A stretch of DNA of 64,000 nt from Thermoflexibacter ruber (lineage in GTDB: Bacteria; Bacteroidota; Bacteroidia; Cytophagales; Thermoflexibacteraceae), in assembly GCF_900113045.1 (NCBI RefSeq), contig NZ_FONY01000008.1, positions 100,368-164,367 on the forward strand, read 5' to 3'. A model generated the notes under the pieces. That model was given only the letters and a program-made list of their open reading frames with translations. It had not been told where the DNA came from and did not search any database. The translations under genes and the position numbers were made by a program. Each line of letters begins with the position of its first letter. The first letter of the stretch is position 1. Below, piece after piece: positions 8,948 through 22,500 of the stretch.

Positions 8948-9880
8948 TTAAAAGTATCGTGGCGTAATAATCCTTGTCTTGCTGAAACCAAACTCGTAGC
9001 GCAACATAATCTCGTGGCTACCAGACGTATATTTGCCCAAAGGCGTAAGTGTATAATCATACGCATAACCGATGCCTAACTGCGGCGTTACTTGGAACTC
9101 AAAAAGCGCATCTATGGAATCCCTTGTTCTGTAAGACAAACCTACGGCAAACATATCAAAAAGCCACAAGTTGGCGTTGAAATCAAACTCTATGGGTGCG
9201 CCTTGGACAAATTTTACCAAAATAGAAGGCTTTAATTTCAAACTTTTATTGATGTCAAAAACGTAGCCTGTTGTCAAAAATAAGTGCCTATATTGGCTTG
9301 CTTTGTCGCCTACTTGGAAAACTGTCCCTTCTCCATTGAGTCTATTAAGCAAAATATTCGGAACGGAAGCCCCTGCGTAAAACTTATTGGTGTAGTAGTA
9401 AATTCCCGTTCCAAAATTGGGCAACCAACGATTGATGACCAGAGAAAAGGCAGGGTCAAAAACGCTTGGTGAGAAAGAATGGGCAATGGAAGCAAAATCT
9501 GCACGATACTGTAAAACAGAGGCTTGCAAACCCAAAGAAAGTCTTGCCTTGTTTTTGAAAGTAATGCGATAGGCATAGTTCAAACCAACATTATTTGTAT
9601 TGGTAATCCCTAATCTGTCGTTACAGAAAATGATACCCAACCCTACTTTTTCGTTGCGTACAGGTGCGTGCATGGAAAAAGTTACCGTTTTGGGTGCACC
9701 ATCAATGCCTACCCATTGGTTACGGTAAAGGGCCGTGGCACTCAATACTTCCCTGCTTCCTGCATAAGCGGGGTTTAGCACTAAGCCATTGAACATATAC
9801 TGGGTAAACATCGCATCTTGCTGTGCAAAGAGGGTGTTTGCCAATATGATAGGAAATAAGAGTACAAAAAGTTTTTTCAT
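8948..9880 (-). CDS. PorP/SprF family outer-membrane protein (T9SS type B partner)
   Basis: 310 residues. A signal peptide (cut near FAQ, residue 20) is followed at once by the family signature 'AMFTQYMFNGLVLNPAYAGSR', then a beta-barrel of about 14 strands, ending 'ITPRYF' with the terminal Phe of an outer-membrane protein. PorP/SprF proteins are type IX secretion components; SprF of Flavobacterium johnsoniae is needed to bring the type B CTD adhesin SprB to the surface. This copy lies 376 bases downstream of the giant type B protein on the same strand, so it is very likely its dedicated partner. No start ambiguity. Confidence 0.95.
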   Translation of the reverse strand: MKKLFVLLFPIILANTLFAQQDAMFTQYMFNGLVLNPAYAGSREVLSATALYRNQWVGIDGAPKTVTFSMHAPVRNEKVGLGIIFCNDRLGITNTNNVGLNYAYRITFKNKARLSLGLQASVLQYRADFASIAHSFSPSVFDPAFSLVINRWLPNFGTGIYYYTNKFYAGASVPNILLNRLNGEGTVFQVGDKASQYRHLFLTTGYVFDINKSLKLKPSILVKFVQGAPIEFDFNANLWLFDMFAVGLSYRTRDSIDALFEFQVTPQLGIGYAYDYTLTPLGKYTSGSHEIMLRYEFGFSKTRIITPRYF

Positions 9881-10012
9881 AATATTTTTATATGTTTCGT
9901 GTGTTAGTTTTTACATGATAACACGTAAAAAAATAGACTATTCAATGCAGTATATATGTTGTTCTGAAAATTATCATTTCTGAAAAGAAAAATTTTATAG
10001 TTACCGATATTG

Positions 10013-10080
10013 AACTCCTAACGGAGTTATAATTATCAATGTCAATATTCTGCTATCAATATTGAATCCCTAACGGGATT
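10013..10080. repeat. Two palindromic hairpin repeats of the TAA-centred family
   Basis: AACTCCTAACGGAGTT (10013-10028) and AATCCCTAACGGGATT (10065-10080) share the CCTAACGG core. Their outer arms differ but remain fully complementary within each copy. Both are preceded by TATTGAA/TATTGA, so the repeat unit extends past the palindrome. Confidence 0.75.
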
Positions 10081-10221
10081 GAAATACATGAACATATCTC
10101 TGTCTTAATATGAGTTGTAAATCATTTGATTTATAATAATTTACAACTTGTAATTTATTTCTACAAAGCTGTCATCAATACAGGACTAAAATTCAAAATC
10201 TAATTTCTATTTTGGTTTTTC

Positions 10222-10250
10222 GGTGAGGCGTGTGTATCACACGCATCACC
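10222..10250 (-). terminator. Stable hairpin after the giant adhesin gene, possible terminator
   Basis: Arms GGTGAGGCGTGTG (10222-10234) and CACACGCATCACC (10238-10250) pair with one mismatch around a 3-base loop, 6 bases past the stop codon. On the minus strand no T-tract follows, so this may act as an mRNA 3' stabiliser or attenuator rather than a classical terminator. Confidence 0.5.
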
Positions 10251-10256
10251 AAATAA

Positions 10257-10535
10257 TTACCTTTGAATTGTCATAAACCCTACTCTTGGTTTCTGACCGT
10301 TGCGCAAATCAACAATGTAGTAGTAAGTACCATCTGGAACACCCTCACCTATCAAAATACCCACAGTGGCTATTGCATTCCAAGTATTTTTATAATGCTC
10401 GTCTTCATAAATTAGGTTGCCCCAACGATTAAAGATTTGCAGTTTAATATCATAGCGTTCTGCACCTTTGATAACGAATACATCATTTATTCCGTCCCCA
10501 TTTGGAGAGAAACCTTCTGGAATAAAGATTTCTTC
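10257..10535 (-). other. Type B T9SS C-terminal sorting domain of the giant protein
   Basis: The last 92 residues (5577-5668) contain the family landmarks in order: 'IPEGFSPNGDGINDVFVI', 'YDIKLQIFNRWGNLIYE', a 'W.......G..VPDGTYYYIVDL' strand and a short final strand GFMTIQR. Known type B domains are not all cleaved like type A ones and depend on PorP/SprF-like partners. Confidence 0.93.
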
Positions 10536-13500
10536 GCAAGCCAATACGTCCACATAAATCTTGGCAGTACCGCATTTGCTCAATGGTGAAGTGCTGTTAC
10601 AAGCCTCATAGACTAAGCTATCTCTACCCACAAAACCTTTGGGAGGCAAGTAGTTAAATCTTCCATCTGCTGAGATACTATAAACTCCACCGCTTTGAGT
10701 AAGCCCATTCAACACGACTTTTGCCTTCATTTGCGTTTTGTTCGGGTCTTCATCATTGGTCAAAATATTTCCTGTCAATTCCGTACAGTTGTCTGTGCCA
10801 AACTCGTCAGGTCTTACAATTGGAGGTTTAGAAGTACAAGCCAAGACATTGATGACAATTCTACCTTTTGCACACTGATTGAGGCTGTTACAAACTTCGT
10901 ATTCTAAGCTATCCAACCCTACTGCGTTCAAAGCTGGGCGGTAAATCATCGTTCCGTCTGCACTAATAGAAACTACACCTCTCAATAGTGTTACTGTATT
11001 AGGCAGTGGCGTAATTCTCACCAAACCAACGTTTTGCAAGATGATTTTTTCCGTCAAAATTGTATTAGCACAATTGTCAGTCGTGAACACAAAGCGAGTT
11101 GGAACAGGCGTTACAGGGCTTTCTGGCGACAAGACAAAGGTAGTTGGCGTATCTTCGCTTGGGTTGCCATCTCCGTTAGGGTCAGGGTTTGTGCCTTCAG
11201 TAGAGGTATCAGTTACAGGCGTATTGCCTGCTAAACCACTGCCTATGGCTGTATTTCTATAAACTGCACTGCTCGTAGTATTTGGTATCACATTGACAGT
11301 GAAGGAAATAGTTTGTGATTCACCTATACTCAAACGACCTCCTGACAAGAGATTACTGTTTCCCGCCCTGCCTGTGTAATTCGCATTGCTTATTAAATTC
11401 CCTGTTGTTATTGGCGCACCAATTACTCTGAATTGCGCGGGACTTGGGAAGGTCGAAGTCAAGTCGTCTGTTACTTGCAAATTGGTGATTTCCGTATTTC
11501 CGTAATTTCTTACCGTGATTTGGTACGTGAAATTATAGCTTCCATCTGCTTGTCTTACAGGAGTTATCAAGTTTTTCGCTACACCTAAGAACGGTCTGCC
11601 ACTGTCTGTAATTGGCAAGTTGAAAATCGTTGGGCTTTCTTCCACGGGGTTCCCGTCATTGTTCGGGTCGGGGTTCAAACCATCAGTAGAAGTGTCCGTA
11701 GTTGGTCTGCCTGTGGGGTCTTGTGCGCTTCCCACTGCTGTATTTCTAAATGAAGCAGTCGTTGCGTTTGGTATCAAATTGACAGTGAAGGAAATAGATT
11801 GTCTTTCTCCTATACCTAATGTACCACTTGACAAAAGATTAATATTACTTCCTGTGCCTGTAAATCCTGTATTGCCTACTAAATTTCCTGTCGCACTTGG
11901 TGGAATTACTACGCTAAACTGTGCAGGACTTGGGAATGTATTTAATAGATTGTCAGTTACTTGCACGTTTGACAAAGCTACATTTCCGTAGTTTCTCACT
12001 GAAATCAAGTAAGTCAAATTAAAGCTACCATTTGCTTGGCGCACTGCGGAAAGTAGGGTTTTAGCCACCCCAATTCTTGGGCTATCCGCAGGGATACTCA
12101 ACACCGTTGGAATGTTCTCATCTGGTGTACCATCACCATTAGGGTCAGGATTAAAACCATCAGTAGAAGCGTCTGTTACTCTATTCGTTCCATTTTGACC
12201 ACTACCCACTGCTGTATTTCTGTAAGATGCAGTAGCGGCATTTGGCGTTAAATTCACTGTGAAAGAAACAGTTTGACTTTCTCTCACTGCCAAGTTCCCA
12301 CCATTCAAGAGGTTCGCATTGCTTCCTGTTCCTGTAAAACCAGCATTGGCTATCAAGTTTCCTGTTGCCGCAGGCGTACCTACTACCCTGAATTGGGCTG
12401 GACTTGGGAAGGTCGCATTCAAGTCTTCTGTAACTTGTACGTTGGTCAATTCCACATTTCCGTAGTTTCTTACAGTAATTTGGTACGTTACATTGTAAGT
12501 TCCGTCCCCTTGTCTTACTACATTGGTAATGGTTTTAGCCACCCCAATCAAAGGTCTATTGTTCGTGTTGTCCACAGGTAAAGTCAAAGGCGTAGGACTC
12601 TCTTCTGTTGGATTTCCGTCCCCATTCGGGTCAGGGTTTGTTCCGTCAGTAGAATTGTCTGTTACAGTAACTGTTCCGCTTTGTCCTCTGGCAGTGGCAG
12701 TATTCCTATACGTGATATTGTTGGTCGTGTTTGGAATCAAATTGACCGTAAAGACCACATTTTGAGATTCTCCTGCGGCTAATCTGCCTCCACTGACTAC
12801 CAAGTTGTTTGCGCCTGTGCCTGTGTAAGAAGCATTGCCTACTAAATTTCCTGTGGCGGAAGGTGCGCTCACGATGCTAAACTGAGCAGGACTTGGGAAA
12901 GTTACATTCAAGTCATCAACTATTTGAACGTTAGTCAATTCTATGTTTCCATAGTTTCTTACCGTTATTTGGTAAGTTACATTGTAGCTACCGTCTGCTT
13001 GGCGAACTATGGAGAATACATTTTTTGCAATGCCTATTCTTGGACGAGCCAAGTTTGGAGGCAAGGTAAATACGGTTGGCGTGCTTTCTCTTGGGTCGCC
13101 GTCATTGTCAGGGTCGACATTGACCCCGTCAGTAGAACGGTCAGTTACCACTACATTTCCTCTCTCTCCTCTTGCGACTGCGGTATTAGTATATGTTCCG
13201 CTTGTGGCATTAGGTATCACATTGACTATGAAGGAAATAGTTTGTGTTTCTCCTGCGCTTAGTCTTCCTAAACCTGTTAGTAAATTAGGATTCAAGGCTG
13301 TTCCTGTATAACCTGTATTTGCCAACAATACCCCTGTTGCACTTGGAGGCGATACAATTCTGTAAGTCGCAGGTGCAGGGAAAACGGTAGTCAAATCATC
13401 AGTTACTTGGATATTCGTCAATTCTGTATTGCCCATGTTACGAACTGTAAGCAAGTAAGTTACATTAATGCTGCCGTCATCTTGGATAGACAAGGGCAAT

Positions 13501-16500
13501 ACGGTTTTTGCTAAACCTATGGTTTGTTTTTCACAAACTTGTACTGTAATAACCGCTTTGTCTTGCAATTCTACTGCATTACAAGTAATACTACTTGTGT
13601 TTGGAATAGCAAAAACGGTGTAAGTGCTTGTTGTTGTTGGTGCAGGAGAAAGATTAAAGGTGATACTGCTTCCTGTACCTGTTTGTGAAGCCACGACTGC
13701 ACCGCTTTGATTTCTTAATTCATAGCGCACTCCATTTTGTGTACTGCTAACAGTAATTGGCACAGAAGGAGGTGCTTGGTTATCACAATATTCTGAATCA
13801 CTGACGCTTGCGTTGGCATTGGTGGTACTCACGCCTACGACAGTAATGGTTACATCATTGTTATTTTGAGGGCAAACCGTACCAGCAACTGTCCAACGGA
13901 AAACATAAGTCCCTACGGTTAAGTTAGTTACTGCGGTATTGTTTGCACTTGGATTGACAAAATTAGCAGTGCTTGGACCCGAAACTTGCGACCACGTTCC
14001 TGTGCCTATGATTTGAGGCTGTGCGTTCATAGTCAAGCTATTTCCGAAACAAATGGTTTGGTTAGTTCCTGCATTTGGTACGCTTGCATTGACGATAGTT
14101 ACCTCGCTAAACAAGTTAGGGCAAGGTGTGCCTGTAATTGTCCAACGGAACACGTAAGTTCCTGCTTGCAAGCCGCTTACTGTTGGGTTTGGAATATTGA
14201 TGTTACTAATACTTGCAATGGCAGGTCCTGAGATTTGTGACCAAGTTCCTGTTCCTGCAATTGGATTACTTGCGTTCAAAATGGTAGAAACTGCGCCGCA
14301 AAGGTTTTGATTTGCGCCTGCACTTACGGTTGGCGAAACATTAATCGTTACTTGGTCGCTTGACACACCACAAGTTCCCCCTGAGAGTGTCCATTCAAAT
14401 ACGTAAGTACCTGTGGTTAAACCTGTAATAGTCGTATTTGGACTATTTTGATTAGTAATATTGACGGGATTACCACTGATTTGAGTCCAAGTTCCAATTC
14501 CTGAGATTGGCGTATTTCCTGCTAAAGTGGCAGTAGTGGTATTACAAATATTTTGGTCTGGTCCCGCATTGGCATTTTCAGCAATTCTCACAATGACATC
14601 ATCGGTAGAAGGCGTACATGCCGAGCCTGTAATCGTCCAACGGAACACGTAAGTTCCTGTTTGCAAGTTGGTTACTGTAGCATTGGCTATATTCCCACTG
14701 AAATTAGCAGTGCTTGGACCTGAAATCTGTGTCCATGCTCCTGCACCTGTAGTGGGTGGAATCGCATTTAAGGTTACAGTTGTTACATTACAAGCATCTA
14801 TGTCTGCTCCTGCATCGGCAGGGGAGGAAACTAAAATAGTCATTTGGTCGGAAGTAGTTGGGCAAGCCCCGCCTGTTACTTCCCATTGGAAAATGTAAGT
14901 TCCATTGGTTAAACCTGAAACGGTAGTAGTTGGTGAATTGATGTTGGCAAACATCTCTCCTGCGGGACCGCTTACTTTTGTCCAAGTCCCTGTACCTGTG
15001 ATAGGTGCGGTAGCAGCTAAGGTAGTAGAAGTAATGCCTACCCCACAAAGGTTTTGGTCTAACCCTGCATTGGCAGGAGTGGAAACTACCACAATCACAT
15101 CATCAAAAGAAGTAGCACAACCGCCTCCTGAAATTGTCCAACGGAACGTATAAGTTCCACTTGTTAAACCTGTTACAGTAGTATTTGGCGAGTTTTGATT
15201 ATTAATGGTTGCACTTGCTCCGCCGATTTGTGTCCATGTGCCTATTGCACCTCCTAATGGCGTATTTCCCGATAGAGTAGTAGTCGTTACATTACACAAG
15301 TTTTGGTCAAGTCCTGCGTTTGCGTTTGGTGCAGCGGTTACGGTCATGCTTTGCGGAGTCAAAATACAAGGTGTTCCTGTAATAGTCCAAGTGAAAGTAT
15401 AAACCGTTCCTATCGTTAAGCCTGTTACCGTAGAAGTAGGCGAATTAGGAGCGGCAATCGTTACTCCTGCATTTGGCGAAACCGTCCAAGTTCCTGTACC
15501 GACTACTGGAGCGGTTGCTGCCAAAGTGGTACTTGTTGTATTGCAAAGCACTTGGTTTGCACCAGCACTTGGCTCACCTACGACGTTGATTACTACATCA
15601 TCACTGGTCGTTCCACAAGGACTTCCTGAAATTGTCCAACGGAAAGTATAGGTGCCTGTGTTTAAGCCTGTAATAGTTGGAGTAGGCGAATTGATATTGC
15701 TAATCGTTGCGGCAGCCCCCCCGACTTGTGTCCAAGTTCCTGTGCCTACTATCGCCGTATTGCCTGCCAAAGTAGTAGTTGTTACCGCACAAAGGGTTTG
15801 GTCCGGTCCCGCATTGGCTGGCTCAGCCACACGAATAGTTACATCAGAAGAAGAAGGAGAGCAACTTCCACCCGTCAATGTCCAACGGAATACGTAAGTT
15901 CCTACTGTCAAACCTGTTACAGTAGTATTTGCTAAATTTATATCTGTAATAGAAGCCAAACTTCCGCTAATTTGTGTCCAAGTTCCTGTTGCTCCTGTGG
16001 CGGTATTTCCTGCTAAAGTAGTTGATGTTACTCCACAAAGATTCTGATTAGCCCCTGCATTAGCTGTAAAAGTCGTAGGGATTACTGAAATCGTTACATT
16101 TGCCTGAGAAGGCGTACAAATACCGTTGCTGATTGTCCAAGTAAATGTATAATCGCCTGCCTGAGTCAATCCTGAAACCGTCGCATTAGGCTGGTTGGCA
16201 TTGTTGAAGGTAACAGTACCCGTAAAGCCCGAGGGAGCAGAAGCCAAAGACCAAGTTCCTGTTCCTACCATTGGTACGTTTCCATTCAAGGTCGTAGAAG
16301 TTGCACAAATAGACTGATTTGTGCCAGCATTGGCAATGGTTGGTGCCTCTTGGCGAGTAATAGTTACAAAGGCATCTGTGAATCCACAAGAATTAGCAAT
16401 TCTCCAACGGAAAGTATTGATACCTACTGTTAAACCTGTAACACCTGAATTAGGGTTAGAAGGGTCAGTAACAGTTGCTCCACCAGCAGTTACTGTCCAC

Positions 16501-19500
16501 TGCCCTGTGCCTATGAGAGGCACGTTGCCAGAGAGAGCTGGGAATACGTCTGAACAAACTACTTGATTTGTACCTACGGTAGCTACAGTTGCGGGTTGTT
16601 CTCTGATGATACTTACTTCTGCAAACGAACTTCCACAAGAGTTAGCAATTGTCCAACGGAAAGTATTAACCCCTAAACTCAATCCTGTTACCCCTGAGTT
16701 AGAGTTATTCACATCTGTTACTGTAGCTGTTCCTGCTGTTACCGTCCAAGTGCCTGTACCAGAGATAGGGGTATTTCCAGAGAGGGCATTCCAAGTAGTA
16801 GCACAGGTAGTTTGATTTGTTCCTACTGTCGCAGTAGTCGGTGGACTTTCCCTCGTAATAGTCAAGAAAGCATCAGTGAAACCGCAGGCATTAGCAATTC
16901 TCCAACGGAAAGTATTTACCCCAATGGTCAAACCTGTAACTCCAGAAGTCGGATTAGAAGGGTCTGTTACCGTCGCCCCACCTGCCGTTACTATCCAAGT
17001 TCCTGTACTTCCTGCGTTAGGTACGTTTCCTGTAAGGTTAGCTGTGGTTAAACATGTAACTTGGTTTGCCCCTACTGTGGCGGTATTAGCCGCTTCTACC
17101 CTTGTAATATTTACGCTACTAACAGAAGGCGGACAAGAACCGTTGGTAACTGTCCAAGTAAAGGTGTTGATACCTAATCCTAAACCTGTAACCGTAGAGG
17201 TTGGGGAATTAGGGTTAGTAACTACCCCCGAACCGGCAGTAACAGTCCAAACGCCTGTTCCTACTGCTGGCGTATTTGCTGCTAAGGTGAAAGTTGTATT
17301 ACAAGTGCTTTGGTCTGCCCCAGCAAAAGCAGTGCTTGGTGGTGCTTCACGCGTGATGATTACTTCACTTGTAGAAACAGGGCAAGTACCATTACTTGTT
17401 GTCCACCTCAATATATTTGTTCCTACGGAAAGATTAATGACTTGAGAAATAGGCGAATTAGGACTTACTACTGAGCCTGTCCCACTTACGACTGTCCAAG
17501 TACCTGTGCCTACTGTAACAGGAGTAGCATTTAAAGTAGTATTATCCGCACATATTGTTTGATTTATTCCTGCAAAAGAAGGGGTAGGTGGTTCTTCTCT
17601 GATAATAGTAACTTCATCAAAAGAAGGCGTACAATTCGGACTCGAAATCGTCCAACGGAAAGTATTTACCCCTATGCTCAATCCGCTCACTGTAGTATTA
17701 AATAGACCAGAATTGGCAAAAACTCCCGAGCCTGCTACTAATGTCCACTGTCCTGTTCCTACGGTAGGCTGATTAGCAGAAAGTTGTGCAGTAGGCGTAC
17801 AAACAGTTTGGTCTGTACCTGCATTGGCAGGAGTTACATTGTCGTTTCTTGTAATAACAATACTTGAAACAGAAGTAGCACACCCGTTAGTAACCGTCCA
17901 AGTAAATATATTGAAACCAACGGCTAAATTCGTAGCTACTGCATTCGGATTGTTAATATCAGCAGGAGCAATGGTTGCACCTCCAATCACCGACCAAGTG
18001 CCTGTTTCCCCTGCGGCAGCATTAGGTACATTGGCATTGAGGTTATAAGTAGAGCCACAAATCGTTTCGCTGACTCCTGCTACTGAAAGACTTACGCTTC
18101 CTCTTCTTGTTAAAGTTACATCAGAAAAATTCCCTGCGGAAGGACACACTCCATTGGTAACCGTCCAACGGAATACGTTATCACCTAAACCCAAACCTGT
18201 TACTTGGGTAGTTGGGCTATTCGGGCTAATAATTGCCCCGCTACCACTTACCAACGTCCAAGTACCCGTTCCTGCTGATGGGGCAACCGCATTCAAGAAG
18301 CCATCAGCAGAGCAAACCAAAGAATTTGCTCCTGCATTGGCAGTAGAAGGAGGTGCAAAACTATTGACTAATAAATCTGCACTAGAAGCAGGACAAGTTC
18401 CATTGGTGATTGTCCATCTAAATCTATTGACACCGGGAGTTAAACCACTTACTGTAGAATTAAATTGGTTGGGGAAATCTACCGTCGCTCCCCCTGCAAT
18501 CACTGTCCAAGTTCCTGTCCCTACGGTTGGATTATTTCCTGTTAAGGTAGTGGTTGAGCCACACACATTCTGGGTTGCCCCTACTATAGCAGTAGTTGGC
18601 GGTGCATTGACGGTAATGGTTACTGAACTTGCCGAACTTCCACAAATTCCATTGCTAATTGTCCAAGTGAAAGTATAATCTCCATTGACGGTTAAACCAT
18701 TAGCGGTGGCAGTTGGGCTATTGATATTGGAGAAAGTTACGGTTGCTCCTGTGGGTGCGACTACTGACCAAGTGCCTGTTCCCACCGCAGGCGTATTTCC
18801 ATTTAGCACAAAGGAAGTTGCGCAAACAGTTTGGTTTGCACCTGCATTAGAAACAGTTGGAGAAGCTAGACGAGTAATACGAACTTGACTTTCCGAAGGA
18901 TTACAAGCTGTTCCGTTTCGAGATGTCCAACGCAAAATGTAATCTCCTGCGACTGTAAAACCTGAAGCTGTGGTATTATGCAAATTGGCATTACCAAAAG
19001 TAATTGTCCCTGCACCACTTGGCGCACTTACTACCGTCCAAGTCCCTTGACCTGAGGTGATTATATTTCCGTTTAGTGTTGTATTGTCTGCACAAATTAT
19101 TTGGTCTGTTCCTGCATTGGCGATAGTTGGGGGAGCAGTTACTGAAATCTGAACAGTAGAGCTACTTGGAGTACAAGCTCCGTTGCTAATCTCCCAACGT
19201 AAGACGTAATTACCTACCACATTGAAGCCTGTGGCTACTGTATTGGGCAGGTTTGGATTGACAAAACTTATATCTGTTAAGTTCGCTCCCGCAGGCACGC
19301 TGACCACCGACCAAGTTCCGCTACCAATAGTAGGCGTATTGCCATTTAACGTAACACTTCCTATGGTTTGACAAACAGTTTGATTAGGTCCTGCATTGGC
19401 AGGAGTGGTATTTTCTACTCTTGTAATATCTACATCAGAAATGGCACTTGAGCAACCTGTACCTATGTAACCCACCGTCCAACGGAAAACGTTAGAGCCT

Positions 19501-22500
19501 AATTGTAAGCCTGTTACAGTAATAGTAGGTGTACCGTTTGCGCCACCTGGGACTCCCAAAGTCCCTGAAACAAGCGTAGTGCCAGGTGCCAATATCCAAT
19601 AGTGATTTGTCCCTGCTGCAGGGGTATTGGCGGTTAAAGTTACTGTATTTCCGCATTGAATCACATTCGGACCTGCATAAGCAAAAACATTAGAATTTTG
19701 GCTGGTAATACTTACTTCGTCAAAAGTAGTAGGGCAAACTCCTCCTGTACTATTAGAAACCGTCCATCTCAGTACGGTAGTACCTACTTGCAAGTTGGTA
19801 ACTACAGAATTAGGATTACTTGAATCTACAATAATTGGTGGAGGTCCCGAAGGCTGGCTCATGATTGTCCATTGACCTGTTGAACCCATAGGGAGTGGAG
19901 TTGCAGCTAAGATAGTCGTTCCACCGCAGAAAGTTTGGTCTGGTCCTGCATTGGCAACTGGGGGAGGAGGTACGACATTGATAGTTACTTGTGAACTTGA
20001 TGTGCCACAACTGTTAGTGATTCTCCATTCAAAAACATTATTTCCATTAGAAAGTCCTGTTACAGTGGCATTAGGAGTATTATTATTTGGGCTAAAAATG
20101 CCTGTCCCAGAGATAATTACCCAAGTTCCTGTTTCTCCATTACTTGCATTTACGGTATTAGCGGCTAAAGTAGCGTTATTTACTGCGCAAAGCGTCTGAT
20201 TAGCCCCTGCATTAGCGGGAGTGGGGGCGGCATCTAAGAAAATATCTACATCATCGGTAGAGGTATTGCCACAAGCATCTGTTACTGTCCAACGGAATCT
20301 ATTTAAACCTGCAGTTAAGTTCGTAACTGAAGTAGTATTGCTTGCTGAATTAGTGATAGTCGCCCCTCCTAATATTCTTGTCCACTGCCCTATTCCATTT
20401 ACTGGGAGGGTTGCATTTAAGTTTGTCGTTGTGGTTGTATTAACACAAAGCCTTTGGTCAGGTCCTGCATTGGCGGGAGAACCCAAAGGATTTACTGTTA
20501 CAGTTACTTCGGTAAATTCGCTACCACAAGCATTGGAAACCGTCCAACGGAATACATTTGCTCCATTGGCTAAACCTGAAACCGTAGTAACAGGGTTAGT
20601 ATTATTGCCAAAAACACCGCTTCCTGAAACTAATGTCCACAAGCCCGTTCCGTTGATAGGAGCCGAGGCTGTGATAGTAGTATTGTTTGTACCACAAAGA
20701 TTAATAGGTGCTATTGAACTTGGTGGAACGACAGGGTTCTGAACATTAATCGTAACTTCGTCAAAGGTAGTAACATTGGTACATTGGTCTAAAACTGTCC
20801 ATCTAAAAGTATTTGCACCTAAGGTTAAGCCACTTACTGTTGTATTAAACTGACTTGGATTATCAATGGTTGCTCCTCCACTAATCCTTGTCCAAGTTCC
20901 TGTTCCTGTGGTACCGGGATTGTTTCCTGCCAAAGTAGCTGAGGTAGGCATTGGATTTGCACATATTGTTTGGTCAGGACCTGCATCGGCGGGAACGCCC
21001 ACAGGTTTACCTGTAATAATTACTTCTGAATCAGAAGGAGGACAAACCCCGTTAGTAACTCTCCAACGCAATCTGTTTGTTCCTAAACTTATATTAGTTA
21101 CTGTAGCATTGGGGTTAGTAAGTTGTGCAGGGGCAATAGTGGCGGTTCCTTCTAAGACTGTCCAGAAGCCAGTACCTGTAGTAGGTACAGAAGCATTCAA
21201 AGTAGCAGTAGTTCCACAAACCTCGAAGTTCGCTCCTGCAAAAGAAGTAGAAGGAGGTTGATTGACAACTACAGTTACCGTAGAACTAAGTTGTTGGGAG
21301 CAGCTTACACCGTTAAAAGTAGGTGAAACGATTAATACATTGTAAGTAGCGGTAGCTGTGGGGGCGAATGCTGCAAAATTTTGAGCATTGCCATCGCCTG
21401 TAAGGATAGGCACACCTGATACTGGAGTAGCTCCTACCCTTAACTGGTAGGAATAACCTACCTTAGTTGTTGAAAGTCTGATGGTTACATTATCTCCCAA
21501 ACAAATCGGGTTAGCACCCAGCACGCTTATAGTTTCTGTATTATTTGGCAGTACGATTAGCTGGGCATCGTTGCTTACATTGGTACAAGTAGTTGTTGGA
21601 TTAGTAACTCTTACTCTATACCTATTCCCGTTGAACCCTAAAACTGTTGGATTAATCACTGTCAGGGTTTGAGTGGTAGCTCCTGCATAGTTCACTCCAT
21701 TAGAAATATCTACAAAACCACTTCCACTGCCATCATCTACCTGCCACTGATAGTTCAAAGCACCTCCTGTTACTGAGAAAGTAGCATTTTGCCCTGCACA
21801 AACTGTTTGAGGTGCAGGATTAGTAACTGTAGGTAAAGGGCTATTTAAAACTTGGACATTGGCATTGGTAGTACCACAGCCCGCCGCGCCTGTAATTGTC
21901 CAACGGAAAATGTAAGGCGTAGCAGAAGCGATTACACCATTTACTGTAACGTTAGGCGAGGCATCATTAGGAGCAAAAGTAACTGCACTTGGTCCAGAAA
22001 CCAATGTCCATTGACCTGTACCACCTCCCGAAAGAGCAGGATTATTCCCTGTTAAAGTAAAGCTACCTGCATTACACAGGTTTTGGTTGGTTCCTGCATT
22101 GGCAGGCTGAGAATTGGTTATAGTTACATCAGCAAAACTTGAAGGGCATGCCCCGCTTGTAATTTCCCAACGATATACATAAGTACCGAATTGTAAGCCT
22201 GTAACTGTGGTAACAGGATTTAGCTCATCTGTAATAGCACCACCTAGAGGTCCTGAAATCTTTGCCCATCTGCCCGTTCCTACTGTGGGCGTATTGCCGT
22301 TGAGCGTAGCAGTTGTCCCATTACATAAGTTAATTACTGAAGGATTGACAACTGCTGTAGTTGCCACTTGGCTTACAGTTAGACCTGCTACGCTTGATAC
22401 GCCTACGCACTGAGTTGTATTTTGCTTAGTAATAGCCAATCTATATCTATAGCCATTCAAAGGCAAACTACCATTTGTAATAGTAAGCATATCGGTAGTA

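Larger units (their letters stand above)
9881..10256. other. Intergenic region between giant adhesin and PorP/SprF gene
   Basis: 376 bases without a gene. It holds two hairpin repeats (10013-10080) and a stable hairpin just past the adhesin stop (10222-10250). No TAnnTTTG box is obvious upstream of the PorP/SprF gene, so read-through from the adhesin gene is possible. Confidence 0.6.

Noticed and set aside
13829..22370. Regular repeats that could suggest a CRISPR array or satellite
   Set aside because: The period is about 255 bases, is a multiple of three, and the units are diverged and fully coding with conserved protein motifs.
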